Below, piece by piece: positions 25,231 through 36,612 of a stretch of DNA of 64,000 nucleotides (position 1 is the first letter of the stretch; each line of letters opens with the position of its first letter). Made by a program: the position numbers and the translations under genes. The stretch comes from Styela clava. Taxonomy: Eukaryota > Chordata > Ascidiacea > Stolidobranchia > Styelidae. The stretch is taken from NCBI RefSeq assembly GCF_964204865.1, contig NC_135257.1, positions 10,004,151 to 10,068,150 of the forward strand, given 5' to 3'. The notes beneath the pieces are model-generated. The model ran no database searches and was not told the origin of the DNA. It saw nothing but the letters and a program-made list of their open reading frames with translations.

Positions 25231-25448
25231 GCGCGATGTATGTGTTGTCGTGTGGTCGTCAAAAAAAAAACGCAATTGTGTTGTGTTATACAACTTGTGT
25301 AATGATTGATTCTTTGATTCGGTGACCCGTGAGTGTCATGCGCGATGTATGTGTTCTCGTGTGGTCGTCAAAAAAAAAACGCAATTGTGTTGTGTTATAC
25401 AACTTGTGTAATGATTGATTCTTTGATTCGGTGACCCGTGTGTGTCAT
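25231..25448. repeat. Two-copy tandem repeat, 109-bp unit
   Basis: The unit begins GCGCGATGTATGTGTT, includes a run of ten A, and ends in CGGTGACCCGTG plus TGTCAT. Copies at 25231-25339 and 25340-25448 differ at only a few bases, which points to a recent local duplication. Confidence 0.85.
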
Positions 25449-25469
25449 GCCCACGCCCCGTGGTACCAG

Positions 25470-25500
25470 ATATTAGAATAGTAAACTGCTATTCTAATAT
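25470..25500. repeat. 12-bp perfect hairpin
   Basis: The arms ATATTAGAATAG (25470-25481) and CTATTCTAATAT (25489-25500) are perfect inverted repeats around TAAACTG. No U-run or coding context suggests a terminator or RNA gene. Confidence 0.5.
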
Positions 25501-25869
25501 TCGACTTGATATTCAAATAATTTGCCAACCCTACCCAGTAACCAGAAAGCAATTATTACCTTGATTGATTTCATGTTAATGAACTTGCCTTTTATGTATC
25601 ATGTAAATTACCTACACCGAAATTAGGAATTAGCTGCTATTAATGTTTGGTATAAACGTTTGCGGCCCGCAACGAATTTCGTCATGTGAAAGTGGCCCGC
25701 GAGACCAAAAAGGTTGGGCATGTCTTAGTCCGGCAGAATCGGGCCCTAACATTGTTTTGGGACATAAAGTTTTTTTTATTGTTTAGATATAATGTATATG
25801 ACATATATAATGATACCCAGGTGGGTGTGGAGTATATAATGTTGAGCAATTTTTTTTTAAGTGGATTTA

Positions 25870-25959
25870 AAGTATTCGGTCCAAGATGACGCACATCCTG
25901 AATCCTAACCTGGTAAACATACAATGTTCAGGTTGTCCGCCATCTTGGTACGAATACTT
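25870..25959. repeat. Fold-back element, family with CAAGATnGCGCAC core
   Basis: The left arm from AAGTATTCGGTCCAAGATG pairs imperfectly with the right arm ending CATCTTGGTACGAATACTT. Related inverted units with the same CCAAGAT...CACAACCTGAA core occur at 28255-28360, 28430-28520 and 55889-55965. Confidence 0.65.
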
Positions 25960-28202
25960 CAGGAGCGCCTTTCTGTTAAAAACAATTGTTTCATAACTAC
26001 TTGGTTTAGTTTTGCATACATAGTAACATTGAATCTCTTCACAATGTCAGAAATTCAATTTTAGTAGAATAAATGGTAGTTTATTTCACTAATACAAGCC
26101 AAGATCCACCGATAGCATCTAGCCACTTTCTATTGCGCTCTTCAAACAACATTTGCGTTGCCGCGCGCATTTCGTTTTCCTAGTTTAAGCTTAGGGACTT
26201 GGGAAATATTTTATTAGTTGAATTGGATTGGAATATTTGACCTCGTCTTTCACTCCGAACAAGGCTATGTAAAACCATCCACTGGTATCTAAAGATGTGT
26301 AACGTTTTTTCTTTTGGAAGAACCGCAACCTTTCAGTGCTGCATTGACTTTAAAATTAACAATCAAAATTACTACATCCTTGTGGAGATAGAAGGTATGC
26401 GTATGCGAAACCGAGATGTGCACCTGTTATGCCAACATAGTTGAGTCAAACGTTTTGAATACTAGTACATCACACACATTTTCCTGCGTGCTTCGGTTGT
26501 ACGTAGTAACGCGCACATGCATCAAATTCCACTTGATTATTGAGCTATGGGTTTTTGACGAGCTTTTGTGTATGATTTCATTCCATAGAATTTGTATGCT
26601 GTTCACAAGAATACTAGTTTCAGTTTTTTCATTCATTCAAACCGCGTGTTGAAAGTAAGTTTTGTAATATTGCGTGTTGGTTTCCAACATCTTTAAATCG
26701 GTGATGCCAGTAATCTTTAATACAAAAAGATCAGTAACATCTGCAATAAAAACAGCAGTACTCACTCAAATGACAGCTAGGGGATGGATACTCTCAGTAT
26801 CTGCTCCATCGCGTGCCTCTTACAGTCTTACCAGTTTACATGAGTGCCAATTGGTATCTAAGCCAGAGACAAACAGTTTTGGAATGCAGTTGGCGTGACG
26901 AAATGTTTTTAAATATATATTCTACAATAAGATTATTTGATTTCATACTACTAAAATTCCGCCTTATATGCCTTTTCCCATTGCACTATTCCTTTACTGA
27001 TATTCGATAATATGACGCTCATCTGACATAGTTCTTAAAGTGTGTAGATGGGTATAATCTTTTCCACGCTGTTCAGATGGGAATGCGCAAATATTTATAA
27101 GAATTGTTAATATTGGTTTGCAATTCGATGAAATCCCATCTTGGCATTTCTGCCTCTCGCAATTGCTGCGTATACTTATCGGGGAAGTTCTGTGGCGTGG
27201 TTGTCAATTGAAAAAAAACATGGGAGTTTTTTTTCTACTTGTCTACTACTATCAAACCTTGACATTTTGTGAAAACATTTTTTCAAGCAAACTTTTTTTA
27301 AAACATCCCCAACAACCACAATTAATTCTGTTCTTAAACTTCCGAAACAAACACATAAAATCATCAACAGATGCTGAATTGATCTTTATTTTACCATTTT
27401 TCATGTAATTCCCTGTTATCTATCGTAAATACAGCACATTTGACAATGTTGTAGTGTGACTTTTTTGGCCTCACATTTTTGATATTTGTAGTTGGGGGTC
27501 TGTCAAACGAACTTACATAAAAAATATTGATTGTAAAGTGCAAAACATATTCATGTTGTTGGAATAACTTGGCATTTTACCACCCGTATATCATTCATTG
27601 TTGAGAATATTAATAAAATCATAAAGTTTAAAAATCCGTTTTCGTGAAATTTTTGTTGTAGCTGAATTCCAGGGACAGCATGACAACAGGCAAGAGAAGC
27701 ACGGTCGCCTCCTTTAGTTTATGACTCCTTGGAGGCCGCTGATCGGTTATCTGGGAGCACGAACAAACAGATGGAAATGCGAATATATAATAACAATGTA
27801 TTTTTATAGAAGAGAAGAAGCAAGAGTGTTGAGAGTCTTTGGTCTTTGAAAAGCATTGGCATGAAACATAAGAATGAACTACATTCTTTCCCAGGGATAT
27901 ACTATGAAATGTAGCAATTTTCTCATTCTTATTCTCGTGATATCATTATCTTTCACTGCGTCGTCGTGATCATCCCGCTGCATAACATTTCTCGCTAACA
28001 AATAATTGACTGTACTCCACCGAGTGTATATCCACTTGAACCACTTGCGACTGCATTAGTAGGCTTGTATTGTTAATTGCAACAAAAACCGGTATTTTGA
28101 AATAGTACTCTTTATTTTACGCGTATGTTTCGACAGTATTTCCATAAATATGTAAATCCTATCCTATCCTATATACTGTATATAGGTCGCGACCCAAAGC
28201 TG
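25960..28202. other. No gene recognised
   Basis: About 2.2 kb. Open frames on both strands (for example 26416-26652 and 27118-27408) are low-complexity and match no family I know. A SINE-type TATCCTATCC tail lies at about 28155-28175 without a recognisable body. Confidence 0.45.
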
Positions 28203-28545
28203 GTCTCAACAAATACCTAAAAGTTATTGATTTTATTTCCTAGTAAATTTGGTGCTTGCATAGTTTGTGCACCAAGATTGCGCACGACCTGAACATAGTA
28301 TTGTAATTTGTGATAGGTTATGGTTCAGGTTGTGCGTCATTATGATGTACATGTTTGACGAAAAACACTAACACAAATATCTCAATAAATACCTAAAAGT
28401 TATTGATTTTATTTCCTAGTAAATTTGGTGCTTGCGTAGTTTGTGCACCAAGATTGCGCACAACCTGAACATAGTATCGTAACAGGTTCAGGTTGTGCGT
28501 CATCATGATGCACAGGTTTGACGAAAAACACTAATACAAAAATCG
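28203..28545. repeat. Tandem pair of fold-back units, about 170 bp each
   Basis: 28203-28379 and 28380-28545 share AAATACCTAAAAGTTATTG, TTTGTGCACCAAGATTGCGC and GGTTCAGGTTGTGCGTCAT. Each copy contains an internal inverted pair (GCACCAAGATTGCGCAC...GTGCGTCAT), so this is a tandemly doubled fold-back element. Confidence 0.75.
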
Positions 28546-28617
28546 AGCCGTAAAAAAAATTGCTGCAAACTCCACACCCATGTAGAAATGATGGGCAATG
28601 ACCCCAAGATGAATAGG

Positions 28618-28895
28618 AGTGAAAAAGAAGAGGAGTGTCGGCTATGCGTCCGCAGAACGTATGGTGACGTCATAGCAAACAAAAACAAATCTCACAGAGC
28701 TAACAGAAATATTTGAAATAAATAAAAGTAATAGCCTTCTGGAGAAAAATGTCATCTTTAACCAGTAAAAATCCCGAAGCAATCGGTCCAGTAATGAAAG
28801 AGAAAAGCGGTTTTTTAGATTTTCCACTAGATGTCCAAAAAGTGTCAAAGAACAACAACAACAACAAGAGAGCTACGCCCAAATATATGGACACG
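28618..28895 (+). repeat. Unclassified interspersed repeat R1, copy 1
   Basis: This runs from AAGAAGAGGAGTGTCGGC through GGTGACGTCATAGC, AATAAAAGTAATAGCC, CAATCGGTCCAG and a CAA-triplet run to AAATATATGGACACG. It is nearly identical to 29009-29271 and related to 30296-30480 and to reverse copies near 46300, 58668 and 61045. It has no coding capacity and the class is unknown. Confidence 0.75.
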
Positions 28896-29008
28896 TCTGT
28901 TCGCAGTACAGTACGGTTTACCGTACCGTCGATCAGCGTAAGGAAAAAATCGTAGAAAAGTACCGTAAGGACTTCGTTACGGACCATCGACGTTCAATGG
29001 CACGTGAT

Positions 29009-29271
29009 CAAAAAGAAGAGGAGTGTCGGCTATGCGTCCGCAGAACGTTCGGTGACGTCATAGCAAACAAAAACAAATCTCACAGAAATATTTGAAATAA
29101 ATAAAAGTAATAGTCTTCTGGAGAAAAATTTCATCTTTAACCAGTGAAAATTTCGAAGCAATCGGTCCAGTAATGAAAGAGAAAAGCGGTTTTTTAGATT
29201 TTGCACTAGATGTCCAAAAAGTGTCAAAGAACAACAACAACAACAAGAGAGCAAAGCTCAAATATATGGAC
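29009..29271 (+). repeat. Unclassified interspersed repeat R1, copy 2
   Basis: Second direct copy, about 113 bases after copy 1, preceded by CACGTGATCAAAAAG. That motif is also found (reversed) at the corresponding end of the copy at 58668-58965, so CACGTGATC probably marks the true end of R1. Relative to copy 1 the AGCTAA after CTCACAG is missing. Confidence 0.75.
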
Positions 29272-29414
29272 ACGAAAACTATTTGCAATAACTGCATCAT
29301 GCTGTTAAACCGGCAAATATTTTTTGCATTGATGAAACCGCAACCACCATATTTCATAACATGTTGAACACTATTGGAAAGATTGTAATGCTTCCCCCAT
29401 ACAGCCATACCGGT

Positions 29415-29533
29415 ACCAGACTTGGAATGGTACCTTACCGGTAACCAGACAAGAGGCAGTGGTTCGCAATATGGTTAAGCCGTTCTATAGGCTTTCCTCT
29501 CCATCGGGATAATAATGTAAATCTTATCCTTTT
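29415..29533 (+). mobile_element. SINE 3' half (body without head)
   Basis: This resembles the 3' body of the SINE at 46534-46892: ACTTGGAATGGTA, GTGGTTCGCAATATGG, AAGCCGT...TATAGGCTTTCC, CTCTCC...CGGGATAA, then a degraded ATCTTATCC tail. No tRNA-like head is seen. Confidence 0.6.
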
Positions 29534-29759
29534 TGTAAAGTCTCTTCCTCTGCTTATTTCTGTATTTACTGATTTATGTACACTAACCTGCTGCACATGT
29601 TGAAATTTTTGTGAAGTTTCTTCCTCTGCATACGGTATCATACGTATTTATGCAAATGTTGTTTCCAAAAAAATGTAACGAAACAGCCAAAAATTAGAAA
29701 GGCATAGCAGCTGTGCAGACATGCTGGCTCATTACAAAAACTTAATTCCAATGCAGGCA

Positions 29760-30150
29760 CACACTCTAAACAAATATAATTAATGCAACTAGTACAGTAA
29801 TACTGTACTAGTCTACCGATATCGTACCTGTACAGCTGTACCGGTACGTACCGTAACGGACTACGGTACCGGTAAGACGGTACGTAAACCTGTAAACGGT
29901 ACCGGTACGTGCCGTACAGGCCACAGGGACTGTCATAGCTTTCCCAGCTACCGTATCGTACCAGTATCACTTTCGCTTAACACGGGAACCACAGTCTACA
30001 AATATTGAAATATATGGAAAGTGAACATTGATTGATTGAACACCGCGCGAAACAGTACCGGTAGTTTAACTTAACCTCAAAAACCTTTCGAGTTTATTGA
30101 AATCGCAAACCGTTGCATTGCTGCATTGCGGGTACCGGTAACCCCAAACA
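29760..30150. other. Region dense in GGTACC / ACCGGT palindromes
   Basis: The motifs GTACCGGTAC, TACCGGTA and CGGTACG recur many times, for example 29841-29855, 29868-29877 and 29899-29910, making the region rich in overlapping short palindromes. No coding reading is convincing. The function, if any, is unknown. Confidence 0.5.
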
Positions 30151-30295
30151 TCCCATCATAAACAACTCTTAGCGGAGCAAGAATTACGATCGCTTCTCAG
30201 TTGATATGCCTTCGCGCAATCGCCACAAGGTGTCACTATTTTTTATTCTGATCACTTCTTTGAACACAAAAAACGAATCTCTCGAAGTCCACAGG

Positions 30296-30480
30296 AAATT
30301 TTAAAATAAATAAAAGTAATAGCCTTCTGGGGAAAAATTTTATCTTCAACCACTGAAAATTTCAAAGCAATTGGTCCAGTATTCGAAGAGTAAAGCGACT
30401 TTTTAAAAACGTGTCAAAGAACAAGAACAAGAACAACAACAACAACAACAACATAATATTGAAACGATCGTTATGTCCAC
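30296..30480 (+). repeat. Unclassified interspersed repeat R1, copy 3 (variant end)
   Basis: This shares AATAAATAAAAGTAATAGCC, AATTGGTCCAGT and the CAA-triplet run with copies 1 and 2. After the triplets it has ATATTGAAACGATCGTTATG, a different end also present (reversed) at 46300-46345 and 58672-58705. R1 therefore has two end types. Confidence 0.65.
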
Positions 30481-31692
30481 TTCGCGGCTGCACAACTTTT
30501 AAAATAATGTGAGGTGCTCCGAAGACGCTCTTGTTTACATTAACGTAAGAAAACAGTTGTCGTCGGAACGATTCCAATAGGAGAGAGACCGATAACGTCA
30601 GCCAGTTCTTTATCGTAGGCGCCAATGCCATTTCGATCGATCGTGCGTATATTTGGCAAGCTCTATGACGTGATTGTGATGTCGTAGTGATTTAATTTTT
30701 TGATGGCGTAATCAGATGGGGGTTAGGATTGACATATCAAAAAATTGTTATGCTACGTTAGGTACCGGTACGAAACTACACGAGACCCCCATGATCGCGT
30801 TCGACTATCGCACTCTTTATGAGTAGAAAATGATCGTGTTTTGTGATAGGTGTGCCGCGAATATTTAAAGAGCTAAATAGTGTGCCGCGATATAAAAAAA
30901 AGGTTAGGAACCACTGTCCTAGATGCTCTAATATTTCTGTGTCTTTATTACATGAAATAATTACGTGATTTTATTGTCATGCAAGTTGTTTCAATCTTTT
31001 ACTTAATCCCGAAAAGTCCCGGGATTATACAGCTCAATCCCGGGATATCCCGGTACGGGGATTTCAAAAATTGGCCCCGAAACCCCAACCCTTGAACTAA
31101 TAAACGACCTTATTGCGTCTGTTATTTATAGGTCGTCGCATGTAAAATATTTTCCGATTTCAGAATATATATTACAATATTTTACGTAGTTAACATCTTG
31201 GGATTTTCATATTTCAATATTTGAGCCGGGGTCATATGGCGAACCCCGGCTCTCGTCCGGTTGTCAGTTCATGTCGGGAATGGGGGGCAGGGAGAGATTT
31301 ATTTATAACAATGATGGGCATTGGTCCATCTGTCCATTCTGCAATATAATGAAGAACTGCCTATATGCCTAATCCATAAACTAAAATGAATATCTTCAAA
31401 TGGTAGGCCTACTCTGCAGATCACAACATGGAATACCGTACAATTCGAAATGGACAATATAACTTGGAATATTAAAATTGGACTGGATAAATACTGATGA
31501 AAACCTTATCCAGTTACTGCTGTACCGTGCTGTCTTAAAATTGAGAAGGCCGAAGTAATTTTGTGTTCGGGGAGGATTAGTTGCAGTCACAGGCTCACGG
31601 CCGATTTATACGATGAGAGGGCCTAGGTCAGTGATTCCCAAAGTGTGCGATATCGCGAAAAAATTTACTTCGATGTTTGGAAGTACCTACAT
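30481..31692. other. No gene; solitary hAT-like ends
   Basis: The sequence ending AAGGTTAGGAACCACTG at about 30918 and that starting CAGTGATTCCCAAAG at 31629 are typical hAT termini. They point away from each other, so no element can be delimited between them. No host gene recognised. Confidence 0.4.
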
Positions 31693-32099
31693 CAGGGATG
31701 GCCAATACCGAATAGTTCACTATTTCGAATACATTCGAAATTATTATTTTCGAATATGAAATTTCGAATACTTCGAAAATAAAATCCAGTAATAGAATCT
31801 AAGTGTATGAAGGAATTTTCATACAATAAACAATGGAATAACTTCTATCTACAACCTGGCTATATTACCAGGCATTTCATGTTTGCAGATTATTGCGATA
31901 TATATTTTATATAACATGAGTTGTGTTAATTAACAGAATTAAAATAATACGACAAGGCATTTTAAATAGTGGTATCGGTGATGGATTTGAATGCTTGCGC
32001 AACACAAAATCATCCTAGTAAAACGCCCATACTTTTAAATACCAACCATTATCCAAATTATTTGTCAAAAAGCGGGATAAAGTATGAGTTCTTTTTCAG

Positions 32100-32620
32100 A
32101 CTTGAGACAATTTTTTCGTGAGTACAAAAATACGAATCAAAAAGTAAATATATTCGGGAACTTTACCACACATTTTAAGTCCGCAGATCGCCGTTGTATG
32201 TTTGTGTAATAATACTTTTATTATTTTATAAATACGAAAATAGGGTTCAAAAACTATTTATAATCGGGTAGTTTACCACACATTCAATGTCCACAGATCA
32301 CCGTTGTTTTTGTAAATACCAAAATAGGAATCAAAAATTAATATCAATCGCGAGTTTGCCTCACAATTTATGTCCACAGAATGCCGTGATATTGTGCCCG
32401 AATATAATTAATTTTTGATTCTATTTTCGTACTCGAAAAAATTGTCACAATTCGGAAAAATAATTTGTACTTTATTACACATTCAAGTCCACAAATCGCC
32501 GTTGTATTTTTGAGTTATAATAGTTTTAATATTTTGTAAATACGAATCCGAAATTAATTATAATTGGGCAGTTTACCACACATTTCATGCCCACAAATAC
32601 CCGTGGTATTTGGTATTAAT
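32100..32620. repeat. Degenerate tandem array, about 100-bp unit, inside the hAT element
   Basis: About five units are recognisable by the block TTTACCACACATT...GTCCACAGATC.CCGTTGT near 32161, 32272, 32356 (divergent), 32475 and 32572, linked by AAATACGAA.. and TAATTATAAT-like stretches. It is not CRISPR-like: the units are imperfect and contiguous. Confidence 0.65.
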
Positions 32621-32625
32621 ACTTT

Positions 32626-32675
32626 CATTCATACATTCATTTCATTCATACATACATACATACATTCATTTCATT
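32626..32675. repeat. ATAC/ATTC microsatellite
   Basis: Mixed CATT/CATA tetranucleotides (CATACATACATACATTCATT) directly follow the degenerate tandem array within the hAT element. Confidence 0.8.
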
Positions 32676-32804
32676 ATCGATACTTTTGACCATCATTATC
32701 AAAATTATTTTCCAGAAAGCGGGTGAAAGTATTTTTCTAATAAATCAACTTGTTTCCCAACTTGTGACAATTTATTGGGTATCGTAACAATTGCGGCTAT
32801 AAAT

Positions 32805-33586
32805 ACCGTATTTCCCGGCTAATAAGTCTACATGGCAAATAGGACAATGTATATTTTTAGCACTCAAAAAAGGGGGTTTTCCATATAGGCCTCCAAGAAG
32901 ACGGGTAGAAAAATTATTCCCTGTTGTTCAGTTATGCTAATATGCGCTAATAATAATGTTTAGAACCAGATCACGTTTGTTTAGTAGAATCATACTCACA
33001 GAATTAACTATTTTTAACAATAAAGCGGTAATTTTAAGTTAAAAATCAAAATCATTTTGAACAATCTATAATTTTATAGGGTCAGAACAGAACCAGATCA
33101 TGTTTGTTTGGTAGAACCATACTCACGGAATTAACTATTCTCAACAACGAAGCGGTAAATTTAAATTATAAAGCGGCAATCATTTTGGACAACCTATCAA
33201 CCCGAATGTTGAAATAATTTTGGAATGTGATAAGTACCACACGGTACGTCCACGGGTTATTTCACAGCTGTGTTTCATGTCCCTGTTGTTTTCTGCTGAA
33301 TCGGCAAAACCAAAGGGTCATAAATCACTTACTTTATCTCGGTGGCGGTGGCCGTGTTTTCTCTTTTAAGTAACGATAACCGGCCTACGATTAAATATCA
33401 TGATTGGCAGACCCATAAGAACCAAATATAAGGTTCAACACAAATTATGCTTGAGAAGACTAATGCGAAAAATAAGCAGGCCACATAGAAATGAAATAAA
33501 CATGCTTTCTCAATAAGGCGCCCCTCCCCCAAAAATCAAGCCAAAATTGGGTCTAGAAAAGCGACTTATTAGCCGGGAAATACGGT
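32805..33586. mobile_element. Nested TIR element, 24-bp perfect inverted ends
   Basis: 32805-32828 and 33563-33586 are perfect inverted repeats of 24 bases, beginning ACCGTATTTCCCGGCTAATA. The 782-bp interior has no transposase frame. Two internal stretches around 32950-33050 and 33075-33170 resemble each other (AGAACCAGATCA.GTTTG.TTAGTAGAA...). No clear target duplication is visible and the superfamily is not assigned. Confidence 0.75.
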
Positions 33587-33934
33587 GATTGTCGATTTTT
33601 CGACTAATGGAAATGATTTTGTGAATTAAAAGACGAATGTCGGCAATGTCCACCAACGCAAACGTGCAAATGTGTCGCAACACTATGCGACGTACATTCG
33701 CGCTGAATATAAACAATCAAAATGCCGACTCTATTTCATCGTCATTACAATACGTGAGAAAGCGTAAAAAGTCGTTTGAAGATTCCGGTAAAACGAAACA
33801 CCGTGTTTACGGGGAAAAGTGACTACTATTCGTAATTATTCGGAAATGAGCCGAAAAGGTATTCGAATACCTTGATATTCGAATAATTTAGAATATTCGA
33901 TTCGTTCTGGACAACCCTGACCTACATACAGATT

Positions 33935-34075
33935 TACATATTTACCTCGGATGAAAGGAAAGTCGTTATAGCTGTGGTTCGCCATATGATTGCGCTGTCT
34001 TGTCAACTTTCCTCTCCCCCGCGATAAATAATATTATAAATATAATTCAAAATATGCAAATCCTATCCTAAGACG
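33935..34075 (+). mobile_element. SINE 3' half immediately beside the hAT target duplication
   Basis: It contains GTGGTTCGCCATATG, CTTTCCTCTCCCCC, GCGATAAATA and the tail ATGCAAATCCTATCCTA, matching the 3' body of the SINE at 46534-46892. Like the copy at 29415 it lacks a head. Confidence 0.6.
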
Positions 34076-34266
34076 ACTTAACAATTCCAAGCCGTGTATG
34101 GGATTCTGGGATTAGTAAGTCAGTTGTTAAATATGAAGATTTATTCTGGTATTCATTAATATCCCAGTCCCTATTGCTATTGTTCTTGTTACAATGTGAA
34201 CAGTTAATCAGTATTGTTTATATTTATGTGTGTTGCAGATAAGTTAAATATAATTACAAACTCAAA

Positions 34267-36428
34267 ATGTCAGATATAGGTAATAATTCTCACACAGAGA
34301 CAGAGAGTGAAATTTGCACACACTACATAAGAAGATGTCTGTTAGAGTGCTCTACATGCTGGAAATTTTATCCTTGCCGCCTATGCCATGATGAGAAGTG
34401 TAATCACAAACTGAATCGCTACCTTGTGAAGCATATCAAATGCAACAATTGTAGCACTGTTCAAGAAGTTTCTCCAGAGTCAGTTTCAAATTTAATGATA
34501 AAACCTTGATAACAAGCTTCTTGGCTTCTCGTTAAAATAGTTGATCGCTTTTTTTTTAAATTTGTATATATATTCTTTGTACTGGCCATTTTTCTAACAT
34601 AGTTTCAAAAAAACTTTTTTTATTGATATTTTCCTTAATCTAATAGAACCTTGAGCTAAGAGCTCTTAAAAAGGCATTAAAATTATAAACCAAGCTTTGT
34701 GACCTAATTATGTTTAAAAATTTAAAAAATATTTCAGATGCAAAGTTTGCAGTACAAATTTTGGAAAATATCACTGTTCTATATGTAACATGTTTGATGA
34801 CAGAGATCGTAAGCAATATCATTGTGATGATTGTGGTTTGTGTCGAGTAGGGGGACGTGCAAATTTTTTTCACTGCGCGAAATGTGATCTATGTTTAAGT
34901 ATTGATATCAAGGATTCTCATAAGTATGTATTTTTCAAATTAATTTATGCTCTTTTCGTTGTTTTGTATTTTTATGTCAATTTCAACAATTCCTCAATCT
35001 CAACAATTGTTCTCTCAATCAGATTCATGCATGTACAAAATAAAAATGCCAAATTCACACTCTGCTGTTTCCCATTTTAATTTATAATTTGTCAATGGCA
35101 TTTAATAAGGTTGATTTTTGGTATTTACAATTTATTATATTCAGCCTTTGAGCATTGATTTAGAAGGTTTAAAATATGCAATATTTTATTACCCTTGGCT
35201 TAGGGGTTAAATATTAATGGAAAACGATATTTAAAATTTTTGTTCTTTATTGATACACATTGTGTTGAGAGCTTGTGGCAAGCTTGTTACTTTTTATTAA
35301 GATGTGTGGAAAAATCATCGAAATCCAATTGTCCAGTGTGTTTAGAAGATATGCACACATCCACGGAGTCATTAAAGGTTCCCTCGTGTGGCCATCTTAT
35401 TCACCAGTGAGTTTTTTCATTAATGTTTTCCCATCTACCAACATGATACCATGCCACACTGGTGCAATTGTGTGATATGAATGAATTTAAATTTTTTCAC
35501 GAAGGTTTTGTCACTTTTTTACAAGGCTATTTAAACTTGAAATCACTCGATAGTCTTGCTGCATATTGTGTAACTTTTCTTTTGGCTGTGTGTAAGACTT
35601 TTCAGACAAGAAAATTTGACTAAATAGTCATAGTGGTATATCAAAAGAATTCTGATTCTAAACTTGGTTAATCAAAGGAATAGTTGTGAAATTTAGTTGT
35701 GGTTTGATTGTGGTTTAAGCTTGTGGATCCCTAATTTATAGGGGAAAATATATAGGTGGTCACTAGTCGTTCTTCAAAGAGTTGTAACAATGATTTTAAC
35801 TAGTTTTGTTTTAAATTATCTCTACTCCAAAGATTGTTATTTGTCTTGGTTCTGGTTAACATATGCTAAAGAATGTTCTCATAGTTTTTTTGATAGAAAG
35901 TTTTTTATGTGTACTTGTTGGCCATCTGCATCTGCACAACACTTCTTTATATCATCATTTATCATCAAGTTAATGAATTTGAAATTTTAACATTTTATGA
36001 TTGAGTGACTTCGCAATCATAAGAATTCGGTGATTTGTTCAAGTCAATCTTTCAATTCCCTTATTTGTTTAATATGAATATTGAAATAGCTTCATGACAA
36101 CACCCTTCAAGTAATTAAGCCTTTATCTTCCAGAAAATGCTATTCTGTAATGCTTCAACACAATGAATATCGATGTCCGTCATGTGGCAAATCGACTTTG
36201 GAAATGTCAAAAGTTTGGGAAAATCTTGATGAAGAGATTGCTGTGACACCTATGCCAGACGAATATGCTAACACATTGATATGGATTCTTTGTAAGGACT
36301 GTCAGGGAGTGTCTAATGTCCGATTTCATGTTCTGGGATTGAAATGTTCTAAATGTAAATCATACAATACATGTGGAACAGGGCAACCTCAATCCAAACT
36401 TCTTGAGACTGAGGAACCTCACACTTGA
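34267..36428 (+). CDS. RCHY1: RCHY1 / PIRH2, CHY-zinc finger and RING-H2 E3 ubiquitin ligase
   Basis: Four exons join cleanly: 34267-34478, 34738-34923, 35302-35406 and 36134-36428, with all introns GT-AG and phase 2. They encode 265 residues, close to the 261 of the human protein. The N-terminal CHY zinc finger begins near C17 (CTHYIRRC) and includes [13 protein letters not shown]. The CTCHY zinc finger (about 72-132) has [26 protein letters not shown] and HCAKCDLC. The RING-H2 has all eight zinc ligands: C143, C146, C162, H164, H167, C170, C182 and C185. The C-terminal rubredoxin-like zinc ribbon has CKDC (residues 214-217) and CSKCKSYNT. Family knowledge: it ubiquitinates p53 and other nuclear and cytosolic substrates with E2 partners. 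The start ATG is the first in frame after an AT-rich leader. Its introns contain no obvious elements. Confidence 0.96.
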
Positions 36429-36612
36429 CAAACTGTTTACTCCTTTCAGTTGTACTAATTTTTGTCTGGCAGGTTTTACTTATTTTTATCAAGGATATAA
36501 TATTCCATGTTTATCGCTTGGTATTTATGATTTTTAGTCACACACAGTTGATATTGAGATATTTCAACGTCAATTACGAATTTCAAATTATTGAAGAGGT
36601 GTTTTCACTTTG

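Larger units (their letters stand above)
31693..33919. mobile_element. Non-autonomous hAT-like element, 2.2 kb, perfect 8-bp target duplication
   Basis: The left end CAGGGATGGCCAATACCGAA and the right end TTCGTTCTGGACAACCCTG form an imperfect inverted repeat starting CAGGG. The 8-bp sequence ACCTACAT flanks both sides perfectly (31685-31692, 33920-33927), the hallmark of hAT insertion. There is no transposase frame. Both ends carry subterminal ATTCGAAT-type palindromes (for example TTCGAATA repeats at 31715-31775 and 33855-33900). The interior holds a degenerate tandem array and a second element at 32805-33586. Confidence 0.85.

Noticed and set aside
28749-28955. Conserved small proteins in repeated frames (28749, 29058, 29173)
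   Set aside because: The frames recur because R1 is repeated. The asparagine/leucine runs come from CAA/GTT triplets.
32100-32620. CRISPR-like array
   Set aside because: The units are diverged, contiguous and lie within a eukaryotic transposon, with no constant repeat and unique spacers.
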